A DNA stretch of 64,000 bases, taken from positions 1-64,000 of the forward strand of contig WACJ01000390.1 in the NCBI GenBank assembly GCA_008973525.1. The letters run 5' to 3'. The DNA comes from Stenopsyche tienmushanensis (Eukaryota > Arthropoda > Insecta > Trichoptera > Stenopsychidae). Below the pieces are notes generated by a model that saw only the letters and a list, made by a program, of their open reading frames with translations, did not search any database and had not been told where the DNA came from. Of this stretch, positions 25,906 through 36,520 are shown piece by piece. The position numbers were made by a program, and so were the translations under genes. The first letter of the stretch is position 1. The number at the start of each line of letters is the position of its first letter.

Positions 25906-26012
25906 GAAGATAGTGCTGATGCCTTTGACACAGACTCCACCAACTTATATAATCAGCAGTTTTACACACCCCTTTACACATGGTGATCTGCGTACCCAAC
26001 TCATGCTAGCTG
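25906..26012 (+). repeat. Repeat D, diverged copy
   Basis: GAAGATAGTGCTGATGCC and GTACCCAACTCATGCTAGCT correspond to the next copy at 26270-26349. Confidence 0.5.
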
Positions 26013-26269
26013 AGCTACTCAGCATCAAATTAACAGTGACATTTTGTATCTTCCTACGGACACATTGCTCCTTGTTAACGCTATGTATGTAGTTTGATGC
26101 GCGTTCACTGTTTCCAATCCTATGTATAAAAATGAAGCTCCATGCCTTCGGGAGTGTCCTTCCCCAGACTCTTCGAATAAAAATTTGTTATACCCGAACC
26201 TCCACGGTTTTCATCTGAGCGAATAAGTACAAACAATTGTAAGTTGGCCTCTGAAAAATGTGGAGCTGT

Positions 26270-26460
26270 GAAGATAGTAGCGATGCCTTGCACACACCCC
26301 CTTATGGGTACGCATCACAGGACTTGTGTACCCAGCTCATGTTAGCTGGATTAGATGGGTTAGCCCAGAAGCGTTTGATGAGCAAACCAATGAAGCTGCT
26401 TTCGCGCACCTGTACCGTACACAACCTAAGGGTCAACTGCATGGTAATTTGTTCTTAACT
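26270..26460 (+). repeat. Repeat D, longer copy
   Basis: Left half matches 25906-26012. Right half, CAGAAGCGTTTGATGAGC followed by GAAGCTGCTTTCGCGCACC, matches 59216-59272 in reverse. This joins two otherwise separate copies into one family. Confidence 0.6.
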
Positions 26461-26654
26461 AATCTATCCCAATTGTTATTAGTCGATAAAAAACTATAAA
26501 ATACTAGCTGGTACACGGCGCGTTGCTGCCACAGAAGTAATAATTCTAAAAATATCGTTTGAAATTTGAAAGAGTTATCTTGTTTAATTAGGAATAATAG
26601 TAATAATTTTTAAAAAAATTGTTGGTTTTATTATAAATATGAACAAACATACAA

Positions 26655-26910
26655 ACATTGATTTTTATATATAATATCTACTGTAAGTTAGCTGTACTAT
26701 ACCTATATTATTTGAAAAAGTGCAAAAAATAAGTTGGCAAAGTTTTATTGTAATCGAATAAACGGTATGGCAGCGCATTAAATACGGATAAACAAACATT
26801 GATTATTATATATTAGACTATGTCTATGTTACTCGCACAATCCGTAATAATAAGTAGACGAAGTTTTATTGCAATTCAATGAACGGTATGGCAGCGCATT
26901 TCGAACGAAC
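26655..26910 (-). mobile_element. Helitron-like, two consecutive 5' ends
   Basis: Minus strand: two blocks each with ATGCGCTGCCATACCGTT and AATAAAACTT, separated by GTAACATAGACATAGTCTAA. The outermost end is truncated near 26910. Confidence 0.6.
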
Positions 26911-27700
26911 AAAACCAAGACTATGAATTTTGATGGAATTTATGTGTAAAATGATAAAATTTTGATATCATTGGCGTCAATTCGCGTGTTTTGCTATGGA
27001 AATAGACGCTACTGATTACATACATACATCAGGACACGTACGCTTTGCATGAAAATTGTTAAAATACATCACATTGCATTGTGTGGCAAGTTTTTGTATA
27101 TAAATTACATGTATTCTTCTAGGCTTTGCGCGGAGCAAGATGAAATATTTATTTCCGGGTGTGATTTTGCGGGTGCCCTGTGACGGGAGCCACCCCCTGG
27201 AACACACGTAGAGAGGCGAGTGTTTCAGCCGGGATGTACACATTGTGCAGTATGCAGACACTGTTGTACCCGGTTCGAATAAATTTAAAACTTTGCCCTA
27301 AAGTTGCAACCACGACTGCATTTGCCTCCGCACACAGATGACTCCACGTGTACATACACGTGCGTCTTGCGGGCCACACGCAGACCCGCTAACAAGAAAG
27401 ACGGTCACAGCCGCGCGGATTTGCATTGAAATTGCATCTTTGGTGTCCGAGACGATGCACAAGTGCCACAATGTATACGGGGAAACTTTTCGTGGCACTG
27501 TGTTTGCTAAAAAAATAGAACAAAAATATGGAATAAGACATTCCGAGTCTGCCGTGGGAGCGGCTGGATTTCCATTCGGGAGTAAAAAATACACACTTTT
27601 GAATTCAATCTCGAGCTCGGTGGACTATACCGTGAGATAGTAACACATAAACGTCATCATTTTAATTCGATTCAACAAATCTGATTGAAATGTATGCAGT
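26911..27700. other. Unique, GC-richer sequence
   Basis: 27120-27640 stands out by composition and has open frames of 81-100 codons on both strands, none recognisable. Frame length is likely due to composition. Confidence 0.3.
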
Positions 27701-27790
27701 TTACAGTGCGAGCTCCAACAAAGCATGGCAACACACAGGGTATGCGTGCATGCTTCTCACATGGATAGCTGTTTCCAAAAGCACTTCATT
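27701..27790 (+). repeat. Interspersed repeat B, copy 2
   Basis: AACACACAGGGTATGCGTG then TTCTCACATGGATAGCTG, followed directly by TTTCCAAAAGCACTT. Compared with 19571-19750 the middle is deleted. Confidence 0.7.
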
Positions 27791-28254
27791 AGTACGGTAT
27801 AAGCATAATCTTTGGGACGTGAAATAAATATATATACACAGTAAAGATAATATAGTAATAGATTTTAGTAAAGCAATTCTAAGATAAATGAGTTTTATGT
27901 TTATATTTATATTAATTTTGTATAATATTTTTATGCGATTTTTTGGTACATTCCATCATATTGATTTGAAGCTATGCGGTTTTTAAAAATAATGGTACTT
28001 ATCCCTTAGTTTTAAATGTAGTTCAAATCTTTTTTTATGCGTATTTTTTATATGCGACTCGTAACGTATCTATCGCATAAAAAAGACCTATGTGTATATT
28101 AAAATAGGCGCACTAACGATCTAGTGGTTATTTTATGCTACCAATAGATACATACAATGTATATATGAATACAAAGGACTGCATATATACGATTATTCCT
28201 TTCTAGCTAAATGCCAATTGAAGTTTCAATTTTTGTGACGTTCAAATCAATTTG
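27791..28254. other. Unique AT-rich sequence
   Basis: Nothing recognised. Confidence 0.3.
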
Positions 28255-28394
28255 CCCTAATAATCTTTGTTTGTTCGTATGTGATGCGCTGCCATATCGT
28301 TTAACAGATTGCGATAAAACTTCGTTCATTTATTGCTAAAGATTGCACAAGTTACATAGGTATAGTTTAATATACAAAAAATAAAATTTGTTTG
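28255..28394 (+). mobile_element. Helitron-like 5' part, left of a nested insertion
   Basis: Carries TTTGTTCGTATGTGATGCG and GATTGCGATAAAACTTCG, then a second start AATATACAAAAAATAAAATT that is cut at GTTTG (28390-28394). It resumes at 28891. Confidence 0.65.
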
Positions 28395-28890
28395 TCGAGA
28401 AGCGAGGGGGCTCCGCCCTCAGGGGTGAAGGAGCCCCGCGGCACCGAGACAATCTCGAAGCATCCGCGACGGAAAAATGCGTATACCTCCGCCGAGGGGG
28501 CGATTCTTTATCCTCGACCGCTCATACGACGACACCAAAAAGGAGGAAACCTCAAACGAGAGGGAAACAATTAAAACATGATGAACTTCGTTTAATAAAT
28601 TTTATTTACCATTTTGTGATACGGCAGACGATCACGACGCAGAGGCTTGATGATGGAAACGTAGCGCGAAATTGGCGGCAAATGAGCCCCCAATAATCAA
28701 CACGACTGGTCCCCAAAGCGTCCAGAACGGAATAGCAAGAATTAGCTCGGCCTACCCTTAAGAACGGTTGAGGTCCGAACGTAATTAAAAACGGCCCGCT
28801 TTGACGACCAAAAATCGATATTAAACGACGAAATTAATTAATTTATTTTTATAATCAATAAAATCAATCGCAAATTATTCCCACGCTACA
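28395..28890 (-). mobile_element. 496-bp LTR-like insertion inside the Helitron copy
   Basis: It is flanked by GTTTG on both sides (28390-28394 and 28891-28895), and removing it restores the usual Helitron text GTTTGTTCG. On the minus strand it begins TGTAGCGTGGG, the same start as LTR-like family A, although the rest differs. The ends could also be drawn as TGTCGAG to GCTACA (TG...CA). This fits a solo LTR with a 5-bp target duplication. It carries short open frames but no recognised protein. Confidence 0.65.
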
Positions 28891-29030
28891 GTTTGTTCGT
28901 TTTTAATGCGCTGCCATACTGTACATCCGATTGCGATAAAACTTTGCCAACTTATTGTTTGCACGTTTTCAAATAATATAGATATAGTACAATTAATTTA
29001 CAGTAGAGATTGTATATAAAAATCAATGTT
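28891..29030 (+). mobile_element. Helitron-like 5' part, right of the nested insertion
   Basis: TTTTTAATGCGCTGCCATAC and GATTGCGATAAAACTTTGCC continue the interrupted copy. A further start-like TATATAAAAATCAATGTTTG follows at 29013. Confidence 0.65.
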
Positions 29031-30524
29031 TGTATGTTAGGAAAGAAAATAAATTATTCTTAAGCTTGCATGAGACTAGATATAATATTTACTGTCAAAT
29101 TATCTTCCAACAAGCAATTAATGTCAATATTGATAAAATCTATCTTTACACTCCAAGGCTTCTATATGCCTTCATATGGCTAGTTTTCAGATTCGAAGGC
29201 CTTTCATCTTGCCATATTCCTCGACATTAGAGCTAATATCCTGATGGATACTTCGAAGCATCTTGCAAAAAATTCTTCGTCGAAAATTCGAACGGGCTGT
29301 GTATGCGAAACGCTTTTCAATCAGGTTTCGCCGTACATAAGTTGCAATTCAATTTATCAGCACTGCGAATTTTCGTTCGTATGAAGCGATAGAATTTGCA
29401 GAAAGTCGAATGATACATTCACTTTGAGTGCATTCCTTTTCAGAGTAGTTTTTCTTAACTCCTCAGAAGGCATGCATTACTCAGCAAAACCCTCGGAGCT
29501 ACAAGCAATTCTACATCCGATGAGGAATCCAACGGGAATAATAATTCCCGTTTATGATTCGGAGTCCCATCTTGCCGAATTGGCTCTCCAGGTGGATAGC
29601 AATATTCTTTGTGGTGATTCCCTATGCATGTTTATTACATAATTTAGGCGGGATGTTTTCCGGCATCCCGGACCGAGAGCGCTTTTAAGATTTTTCGCAT
29701 TAATTAGGAATAAAAATTAGGAAGTTATAACTGTGGGCTCAACTTTAAAGTACTTTAAATTGCCTGTTTAACATAATAGCTAGAACTTAAATAGAATAAC
29801 AAAGCCGGTTAAACTTCGCCAAATTAAACTTCAATTACATTAAGACTTAAATTTAATAATTTAGTCCCTCCGGATCTAAATTTAAATAAAATATACTCCA
29901 TAATGGGACTTTTGAGTAAGTTCACTAATATCCACGTTAGGCTATATTTATCAATAATTTACTAAATTGTATTATTTATTTTATACTTCTACTCAGTTGG
30001 CTAAGAAAGTTCATATCTCCAAGAACGGAATATTTATTTGGCAGATTTAGTCAATAGAAAACATATTATTTCTATCCCTGGTCATCTCTTCTCTAGTGTA
30101 TTGAAAAAATGGAAGAGAAATACGAGATCATAAGAAGCCGAATGAAGGACCGTGTATTCCCGCGGCCAAGACTATCGGTCGACCCAAAGACTCATTCAAG
30201 ACTGATTCAAGACTGAAAATTGAATTGAATCACTTCGGCTATCCGTATTTATTATTCAATATTCGATTGTTCTAAAATTTAGGCATCCATCCCAAATTCG
30301 AAAACTGACATTCACACCAATAATCAAACATTAGGTTATGTCCTTTCAGATTAATGTTATTACACTTTTTTTAAAATTACTTTATTTAAACGGGTGCGTA
30401 TTTAAAATAAAGAAGTTTCCCTGCCGCACTCTGGTGAACAGCTTCAAAACCTGATTATATCAATGCATTGACTAGAATGGAGACCGCAGTAATGATGAGC
30501 GTGGGCTATTAAACATCCCCATGC
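29031..30524. other. Unique AT-rich sequence
   Basis: The 72-codon frame at 29424-29642 is unrecognised. AAATAAAGAAGTTTCCCTGC at 30406 recurs near 47258 (short repeat F). Otherwise nothing. Confidence 0.3.
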
Positions 30525-30775
30525 AATAATGTTGTTGATCTGGGCGAATTTAATTCGCTAAACGATTGGCCTTGGTTGCGGAAGGACGTCCTATCCACAG
30601 CCAGATCACTCCCTCTCGCGCTAATAAAAAAGCTACCGAGATAATATTTTCGTTCGACGCCCGTCTACCCCCTATCCATCCGTCCGGCTGTATATGATTC
30701 AATAGGACCGCAGAGAATAAATAGTTATTTAGAGAAGAGAGTCCGCCCGGGGAGAGCGCCCCACCTCAACGTTAC
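30525..30775 (+). repeat. LTR-like family A with probable LTR 3' end
   Basis: Starts CCATGCAATAATGTTGTTGA and has GGGCGAATTTAATTCGC, the GC-rich hairpin block, and AATAAAAAAGCTACC. It ends CACCTCAACGTTACA, directly followed by a primer-binding-like site. The copy at 38878-39095 ends with the matching CGCCTCAACGTCA, which supports this end. Confidence 0.65.
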
Positions 30776-30794
30776 ACTGGTGTCAGAAGTAGGA
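30776..30794 (+). promoter_or_regulatory. Primer-binding-site-like sequence of an LTR retrotransposon
   Basis: CTGGTGTCAGAAGTAGGA directly follows the LTR end ...GTTACA. A TGG-initial site just inside an LTR is where a tRNA 3' CCA end pairs to prime reverse transcription; TGGTGTCAGAAGT-type sites are, from memory, common in insect Gypsy-like elements. The internal region is lost and a reverse family A copy follows. Confidence 0.5.
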
Positions 30795-30958
30795 GGGACA
30801 ACCTCCCGCAGCCAATGCTAATCAACGACTCTCCGATTCCCGCATCCTGCGCGTCACTACCCAATCAGCAACGGTGCACGCGCAAGAACGCGGTAAGCAG
30901 GTGCAATGTCTCCATAGGGCCACAAGAGATGGCGCTGTTAAAATAACACATTGCACAT
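30795..30958 (-). repeat. LTR-like family A, copy head-to-head with the previous one
   Basis: CCTCCCGCAGCCAATGC, CATCCTGCGCGTCACTACC, CAGGTGCAATGTCTCC and AGATGGCGCTGTTAAAATA in reverse orientation. Lies inverted against 30525-30775. Confidence 0.7.
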
Positions 30959-31530
30959 TTGCGAATCGAATGCAAATATTGTGCATCCATTTGTTGTATT
31001 TGTTCTATTTTTATTGGATGGCATCGGTTTGATTCAGCAAAAACGTCCTGCGTTCTTCGAAATTGGATGTGTCCGATGTAATTCTTGCCGATACATGCGA
31101 ATAATTTAGGGGAGTCCTCTACCACTTGCAGTTTATGGACCGACCCCCTAAAAGAAGATTGATATAGGATAGAAGATAGATGCTGGCGAGGTAAGAAGAT
31201 ATTGTCACCGCCCACACAGTCAGTTCTTTCGGATCCCTGGGAGATAAAATGGCTTATATTGCGGTCCTTCCACGATTTAAGCCCACCCTTATCACCATCG
31301 ATTCGATATTGGACCAACATTCGGCTTAAGGGCTTAACGTCGTCTCGGCATCCCTCCCCGTTTATCAGGTGTGCGGAAAATATTATAACTTTTTTGTTTG
31401 AACGTTGGCAAAGTTCACCGGGCAAAATCCCCCGTTGTGCTCCCCATAATTCGACCCAAAAGAGGGTTACGTGCTCGGGCCGTTTTAATCGAAATACACG
31501 ATGGCTAAATTCTTGATTTTTTTCTGACAT
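30865..31530 (-). CDS. Unrecognised 221-codon open frame
   Basis: This is the longest stop-bounded open frame outside the transposons. The first 190 codons lie in unique sequence (30960-31530). The last 30 codons run into the family A copy, so the C-terminus is repeat-derived. I see no signal peptide, membrane segment or known motif. It may be chance, an exon fragment, or an old transposon frame. Confidence 0.15.
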   Translation of the reverse strand: MSEKNQEFSHRVFRLKRPEHVTLFWVELWGAQRGILPGELCQRSNKKVIIFSAHLINGEGCRDDVKPLSRMLVQYRIDGDKGGLKSWKDRNISHFISQGSERTDCVGGDNIFLPRQHLSSILYQSSFRGSVHKLQVVEDSPKLFACIGKNYIGHIQFRRTQDVFAESNRCHPIKIEQIQQMDAQYLHSIRKCAMCYFNSAISCGPMETLHLLTAFLRVHRC

Positions 31531-32194
31531 AATAAAAATATCAAGTTCGGGGCCGTTTCAGACGTGGGATGATGTCTTCGTGTGTTATTTCAAAGGATCG
31601 AGGAAACTGCTAAATTAATCACAAATTGTTCGAAGGGCGTCTTGCGAATGGCCCCTCCGTTTCGCCTAGAGTCCCAGTTGAATTGTTCTCCCCGTCAAGA
31701 ATTGTCAGTAAACGTCAATCCAATAGATTGATAACGAAGCTAAATAGATAATTCAGAAATCAGCGAGCTGGAAGGATGATAGAATATCTTATCGTATGGC
31801 CTTAAGTTTGTATAGTAACACTGTTGCCATCAACTATCATTTATAACAGATCGAAAATCAAACAAGGGTTGTTTTAAAATTGGATCGATTCATAACTTTA
31901 CATGTATTTATCTAAATAAAATGCTATTGTTCTTATGGATTTAATGGATAATTCGATTTCTATCGCGTTACGGGAATATCCTAATTTTCTCCCTTAAATT
32001 TTGTGCTTCGATAAGTGGAAGGATCTTCATTTGAAACATATACCTTTAATTGTTCGACCAAGTCTAAGCGTTCCCTTATAATATTTAGGGCAAAATGTCT
32101 AACAACTTCATCGTTTCCATCTGCACTATTTTCCATATAGAAGGCCATATTTATTGCAATAGAATAATATTGGCAAATTTATTTCTTTTTAAAA
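31531..32194. other. Unique AT-rich sequence
   Basis: Nothing recognised. Confidence 0.3.
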
Positions 32195-32262
32195 CAGTGT
32201 TCCCCAATCTTTTGATACCTGCGGACCGGTAAAAAGAGGAAATTATTTTGCGGACCACTAAT
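32195..32262 (+). mobile_element. hAT-like terminal fragment
   Basis: CAGTGTTCCCCAATCTTTTG followed by GCGGACCGGT and TGCGGACCACT is the style of end seen in hAT-type transposons (CAGTG start). No partner end was found, so this is a fragment. Confidence 0.4.
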
Positions 32263-32278
32263 CTTCTATCTTCTATCT

Positions 32279-32280
<2 letters not shown>

Positions 32281-32304
<24 letters not shown>
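32281..32304. repeat. TA dinucleotide microsatellite
   Basis: Pure alternating TA run. Others occur at 32853-32882 and 48986-49000. Confidence 0.9.
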
Positions 32305-32310
<6 letters not shown>

Positions 32311-32358
32311 TTTAATTATTAAAATAATTTAAATATGACACGCGTAAATCTGAAAAAC

Positions 32359-32850
32359 TCTATATATATATATATGTAAAAATCAATGCCTCGTGTCAGG
32401 CGTCCAGCGTCATTCATCCGAATGTCGCGGTGTTTGATGTTCGGCGTCCACTCGGCCACGTTCGGCTGCGTTCGGCTGTGTTCGGCCGCGCTTGGCGGCT
32501 TGCGTGGATGTTCGTGGGGCGGAGAGGCTCGCGGGTCCATAGTCGCTCTTCGAGGTGAGCGAGAGCGCAACTGCCTCTCTTTCTAAGCGAGTGTTGCTAA
32601 GCAACCACATCCAACATATGCCTAAACAAAAAAATCAATAATTCATCAGCGATTACTCGCCAAGGAATGCAATGCCCGACCTTGGATGCATCTTCACACA
32701 TAACAAATCAATCAATTGCGAAAAAAACTCTAGGATTCGACACGATATGAGGTGCTATCATATTTGATATGAGTTGTATGTAAAGTCATTGAATTAATGA
32801 CACGTAAACACACGAACAAAACATAAGGACAACATTCAGTTAGTTTATCA
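32359..32850 (+). mobile_element. Family H element, copy 1 (TATA-rich start, GC-rich core)
   Basis: Starts TCTATATATATATATATG and AAAAATCAATG, then a GC-rich core, GTGTTGCTAAGCAACCACAT, TTGGATGCATCTTCACACAT, CACGATATGAGGTGCTATCA, ACACGTAAACACACGAACAA and a final TAGTTTATCA. It abuts copy 2. The start resembles insect Helitrons, but no CTAG end is seen, so the class is open. Confidence 0.65.
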
Positions 32851-32885
<35 letters not shown>

Positions 32886-33560
32886 CAATGTGTGCCTGTC
32901 CGTCTATCTGTCTGTCCAAAATTTGCTAAGGTAAACAAAGCCTTTTGCCAACTATGCCGAGAGGCGATAATGCTATCAATCTAATGTTTGTTCAAGCACT
33001 CGGCTGCGTGAGCCAAGGCCGCGCTGGACGGCTGGCGCGTCGTGGTGCTCGGCGGCTCGCCAGTCGCTATACGAAGTGAGGGAGAGCGCACGCATCCTAA
33101 CCTCTCACTCCCACACCAATACATCGCGTGTTGCTAAGCAACCACATCCTAAACAAATCAATCAATAAACAAATCACTCATTCTAAAAGCGAGTTGGATG
33201 CATCTTCACACATAACAAATCAATCAAAAGCCAAATAATCTTCAGGATTCAACACGATATGAGGTGCTATCATTGCTTCAAAATATATTAAGGACGAATA
33301 CAAACATCAAAATTTAAAAAAAAACTTTAACAGTTTACAGTTCGGGTGTTCTGCACTAAAATTCATGAAACTCCTTTGCAAAATTTATATAATTCTTAAA
33401 CCAGCTAATATATTGAAACAAAAGAGTGGTTTTCAATATGTGGTACGTTCACCAGCGAGATAAAATTCATATTTGATATGAATTGTATGTAAAGGAATTG
33501 ATTAAATGACACGTAAACACACGAACAAAACACAAGGACAACTTTCAGTTAGTTTATCAT
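32851..33560 (+). mobile_element. Family H element, copy 2, with about 190 bp extra
   Basis: Begins A|TCTATATATATATATATA directly after copy 1 and shares the core, the GTTGCTAAGCAACC palindrome-like block and the ending. Between GGTGCTATCAT and ATATTTGATATGA it holds about 190 bp that copy 1 lacks (33277-33467). Confidence 0.65.
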
Positions 33561-33822
33561 TCTATATATAAATATATTTGAATTGGATATTTTATCACTG
33601 AAAATTGGCGTGCCTATAATTCTTCTCCGAAACATAAGTCCGCCACGACATGTAGCAACTGTACCAAGTTTTTAGTGAAAAAAAAATGATGAATAATATC
33701 ATCGGAGCTACAGTTTGGAATGAAAAATTTCAAGAAGAGGTTGTTTCCCAATGATTCCGACTGATATGCTATTCGAATTGAAACGTGTGCAGTTTCCGGT
33801 GTGAGAATTAACTAATAATAGA
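33561..33822. other. Unique AT-rich sequence
   Basis: Nothing recognised. Confidence 0.3.
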
Positions 33823-33885
33823 AACACACAGGGTATGCGTGCATGCTTCTCACATGGATAGCTGTATGCGGGCTACTCACGCTCA
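33823..33885 (+). repeat. Interspersed repeat B, copy 3
   Basis: AACACACAGGGTATGCGTG and TTCTCACATGGATAGCTGTA, then GGGCTACTCACGCTC, matching the reverse of 19620-19696. Confidence 0.7.
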
Positions 33886-33908
33886 AATCAAAACATGGTG
33901 CAAAACCG

Positions 33909-34317
33909 TCAAATTAAAATTCCATGTCTACAAGGACACGTTCCTTCTCCACTTCTTGAGGCCACTTGCACTCTGAACGCGCAAGTGGGAATGAATTTTC
34001 TCTCAAAACTTTTACAAAAAGCCCTAAATGACCTAAAATCAGGAAGAATGGCCACAAGGCTTCCGTGTCCAGCTGATCCGAATTTCGGACCACTGATACA
34101 ACGAAGGAACGCCTCGCGATCGGACGCCATGCCGAAAAATGTCCACAGAACATGGTCTGCATCCATAGACGGATCTCTGCATGGACACTCTGAAGTTGTT
34201 GAAAGCCCAGGTGTTGCCTCAGGTGGTGCCTAACCGAGGGGAAGAAAGTGAGAGGTGGCGGCCGACGACCGACGCAGATCAACTCATCTGCCATCTAAAT
34301 AAAGCCGCTTCCTTGTC
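33909..34317 (-). pseudogene. LINE C-terminal tail fragment (tail family T)
   Basis: Minus-strand frames, shifted between 33909 and 34294, match the product at 50530-51000: a DADHVLW block, MASDREA, SGPKFGSAGH and FRAFCKSF. This is the region downstream of the reverse transcriptase in I/Jockey/R1-type LINEs, with a Cys-His cluster. GGCGGCCGACGACCGACGC at 34258 is shared with 50955. At least two frame breaks. It ends against a Helitron 3' end. Confidence 0.65.
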
Positions 34318-34345
34318 ATTACAACGCATGCCGGGTATTTGCTAG
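34318..34345 (+). mobile_element. Helitron-like 3' end
   Basis: ATTACAACGCATGCCGGGTA followed by TTTGCTAG|T. The same end occurs at 38227-38255 and 51716-51743. Confidence 0.7.
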
Positions 34346-34404
34346 TAGTGAAATAAAAATGATTATTAATATAATATATTGCATCTTTGCTAATACAAAG
34401 CATA

Positions 34405-35024
34405 TTCAGAAAGTAAGTGTACTGTGATAACGAGCTGTAGTTTTTTTTTTAACACTGAGTGGTAAAAGGGGATCTCCTGACAAAACAAGCATAGCAAGAA
34501 CACAGCAGTCTGCCAAAAAAGTTAAAACAACAATTTCAGGCCAAAAAGGCATGCCCTCATTGTTTTTGGGACTGAAAAGGCATAGTTGTGATCGAATTTC
34601 TACCTCAGAGGGACACCACATAATCATATTGTGTAAACCTAAAAAACTCAAAAGGAGGGGAATGCTAACGAGAGGGGTGTACTTGTATGAAAACGCCCAT
34701 CCCCACACAGCTTCAGCCACCAAGGTGCTCTTGGATTCATTTGGTTTGGGATGTGTCGAACCTCTTTCCCGTATTTTCCTGACTTGGCCGACTTAGACGA
34801 TCGTCTTTTCACATTCTTGGATGAAATTAGTTTTTCAACCGCCGAGCAGATGAAGAAAGAGGTTCAGAAATGGGGAAAAGAGCTGGTGGGAGCGTTCTTC
34901 GAGAGCATGCATTGAACGACTTGAAAATTATATGTAAAAATAGTCAACAAACGTAGCAACAATATCCTGTATTATTTTTTCAAATACACCTTTTTTTAAA
35001 AATCTAGTGCACATACTTTCTGAA
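34405..35024 (+). mobile_element. Mariner-like element, internally deleted, both ends present
   Basis: Terminal inverted repeats TTCAGAAAGTAAGTGTAC at the left and GTGCACATACTTTCTGAA at the right are near-perfect, and TA lies on both sides (34403-34404, 35025-35026), the Tc1/mariner target duplication. At 620 bp it is about half the usual 1.3 kb. Confidence 0.85.
34640..34914 (+). pseudogene. Mariner-like transposase C-terminal remnant
   Basis: The plus-strand frame reads GVYLYENAHPHTA, equivalent to the family's HDNARPHTA block around the second catalytic Asp, which is Glu here. After a frameshift near 34775 it reads FPDLADLDDRLF, the place of the third catalytic Asp, then FSTAEQMKKEVQKWGKEL and a TGA at 34912. 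The N-terminal DNA-binding half and first Asp are missing or unrecognisable. Inactive by these breaks. Confidence 0.75.
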
Positions 35025-35389
35025 TATACATCATATATTGGATATTCTTGGCTTAAGTGTTGTTTTTGATAGACGAAGTGCTACATTCACGTCCAGTCTA
35101 TTCCTTTATTTTGATTTTATTAAGAACATATCCGAAAACTATTTTTCGCATATGATGACAATGACATTAATATTCATCAATATTCTCAAAGATAAATATT
35201 CATCTTCAATTTAAAGGAGTCCATAAAATCTGTTGGTGTATGGGTCTGAAAGTTGTACATACATTCAGGGACGTAACAAGGGCGTGGCAAAGCAGGCGCC
35301 CACCACGGGCGCAACTGGGCTTTGGGCGCAAAACGCAGAATATCGACCCGGTCGAGAGTTGTTCAAGGTTTTTATTAGACTTCTTCGGA
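35025..35389. other. Mostly unique sequence
   Basis: CAGGGACGTAACAAGGGCG at 35266 looks like a transposon end, but no partner was found. Confidence 0.3.
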
Positions 35390-35550
35390 CTGCTTCATTT
35401 TATAATGTTCAGATCAAATTTGCAAGGCGCTCATTCGTCACATCAGTAGTCTGAAAAGCGGACCGATTGGACATACGAACCTTGTGGCTACTCCGTCCTC
35501 TTTCAGCGCTTTTTGCAGCTTTTTCTATGATCTATACGATCACGAAAGCA
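35390..35550 (+). pseudogene. LINE tail family T, fragment
   Basis: GGCGCTCATTCGTCACATCA, AAAGCGGACCGATTGGACAT and CTTGTGGCTACTCCGTCC match the fragment at 47335-47560. Frames are broken. Confidence 0.55.
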
Positions 35551-36289
35551 ACTATAAGGCAACAATAATTTGGATTTCCAGAGAGGGGGGGATATATTAA
35601 GAATTACATATTAAAATTTGTTGCGGTTCAATAATTGGATGTTCCATTTCAAAAGACCCTCGAGTCACCCCTTAAATTGTTCTAAGCGAGGGGTCACCTT
35701 TAAGCCCTTCGCCCCGACACGGCCTTAAGCACTATTTTTGCATTATAACGATGCGGTCGCCCAGGGATGGATTAAGTGCATCTCGGCTATTCATCAATGC
35801 CCCCGGTATATTTGATAAAATGATTTAAATTATGTGGCAAGGAAGGGCTCTAGTTACGGACGGGGCCCTATAAATTATACGGTGGTTCGTTATGTCCGAG
35901 CGGTGGCTGACGTAGATGCGAACGTGACACCTATGGACCCCTCCCATCAATTACGTCCCGGGTCCCCATGGTCCCGGGGCATGACTTTCGGTTTCCTATA
36001 TCAACTGCGACACTGATTATTTTTAACCGGGCTCGTTTTTCATTCCTTATTGTGGCTTTTGAGCAAACTTGCTTACTTTTGAAGTGTTTTTTATTTAAAG
36101 ATCCGTGAATACACATTTGAATAATTCTAAAATTTTAGGTGCATTTATAATATTATCGCATTTTTAATACAATAAGAAGATATTGATTACACATGTGACC
36201 ATAATTGGTTCAAGTCAAAGTTTTTTGGTCATCATTGCATACATCATGTCAATTTAATATGTGAGATATTATAAGGGCACATAAAAGTT
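35551..36289. other. Mostly unique sequence
   Basis: CCCAGGGATGGATTAAGTGC at 35760 and GGGGCCCTATAAATTA at 35862 resemble old DNA-transposon ends, but no pairing is clear. Confidence 0.3.
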
Positions 36290-36520
36290 CGGAATTCGTT
36301 GGTCTTTCCGCAACCAAGGCCAACCACCGACTCCTCTCGAGTCCCGCCTTCTGCGCTTCGCCACCCAACCAGCAACGGTGCACACGCAAGAAGTGATCAA
36401 TGTCTCCGCAGGGCCACAAGAGATGGCGCTGTTAAAATAACACATTGCGCCTGAAGAGAGATGGAAGATTTCGCTGTTAACAGCGCTACTACGTGGGGAT
36501 GATAAATCGCCCACGCTACA
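36290..36520 (-). repeat. LTR-like family A, copy reaching the TGTAGCG start
   Basis: Ends (minus start) at TGTAGCGTGGGCGATTTATC, read from 36520 leftwards. Carries GATGGCGCTGTTAAAATAAC and GGTCTTTCCGCAACCAAGGC. Confidence 0.75.

Noticed and set aside
27120..27640. Overlapping open frames of 81-100 codons on both strands
   Set aside because: Overlap on both strands in a less AT-rich block is expected by chance; no motif is recognisable.
34406..34723. 105-codon reverse frame with hydrophobic stretches
   Set aside because: It is the antisense shadow of the mariner-like element, whose plus strand shows transposase motifs.
35266..35330. CAGGGACGTAACAAGGGCG as a DNA-transposon end
   Set aside because: Similar to ends seen in insects, but no inverted partner or target duplication could be found.
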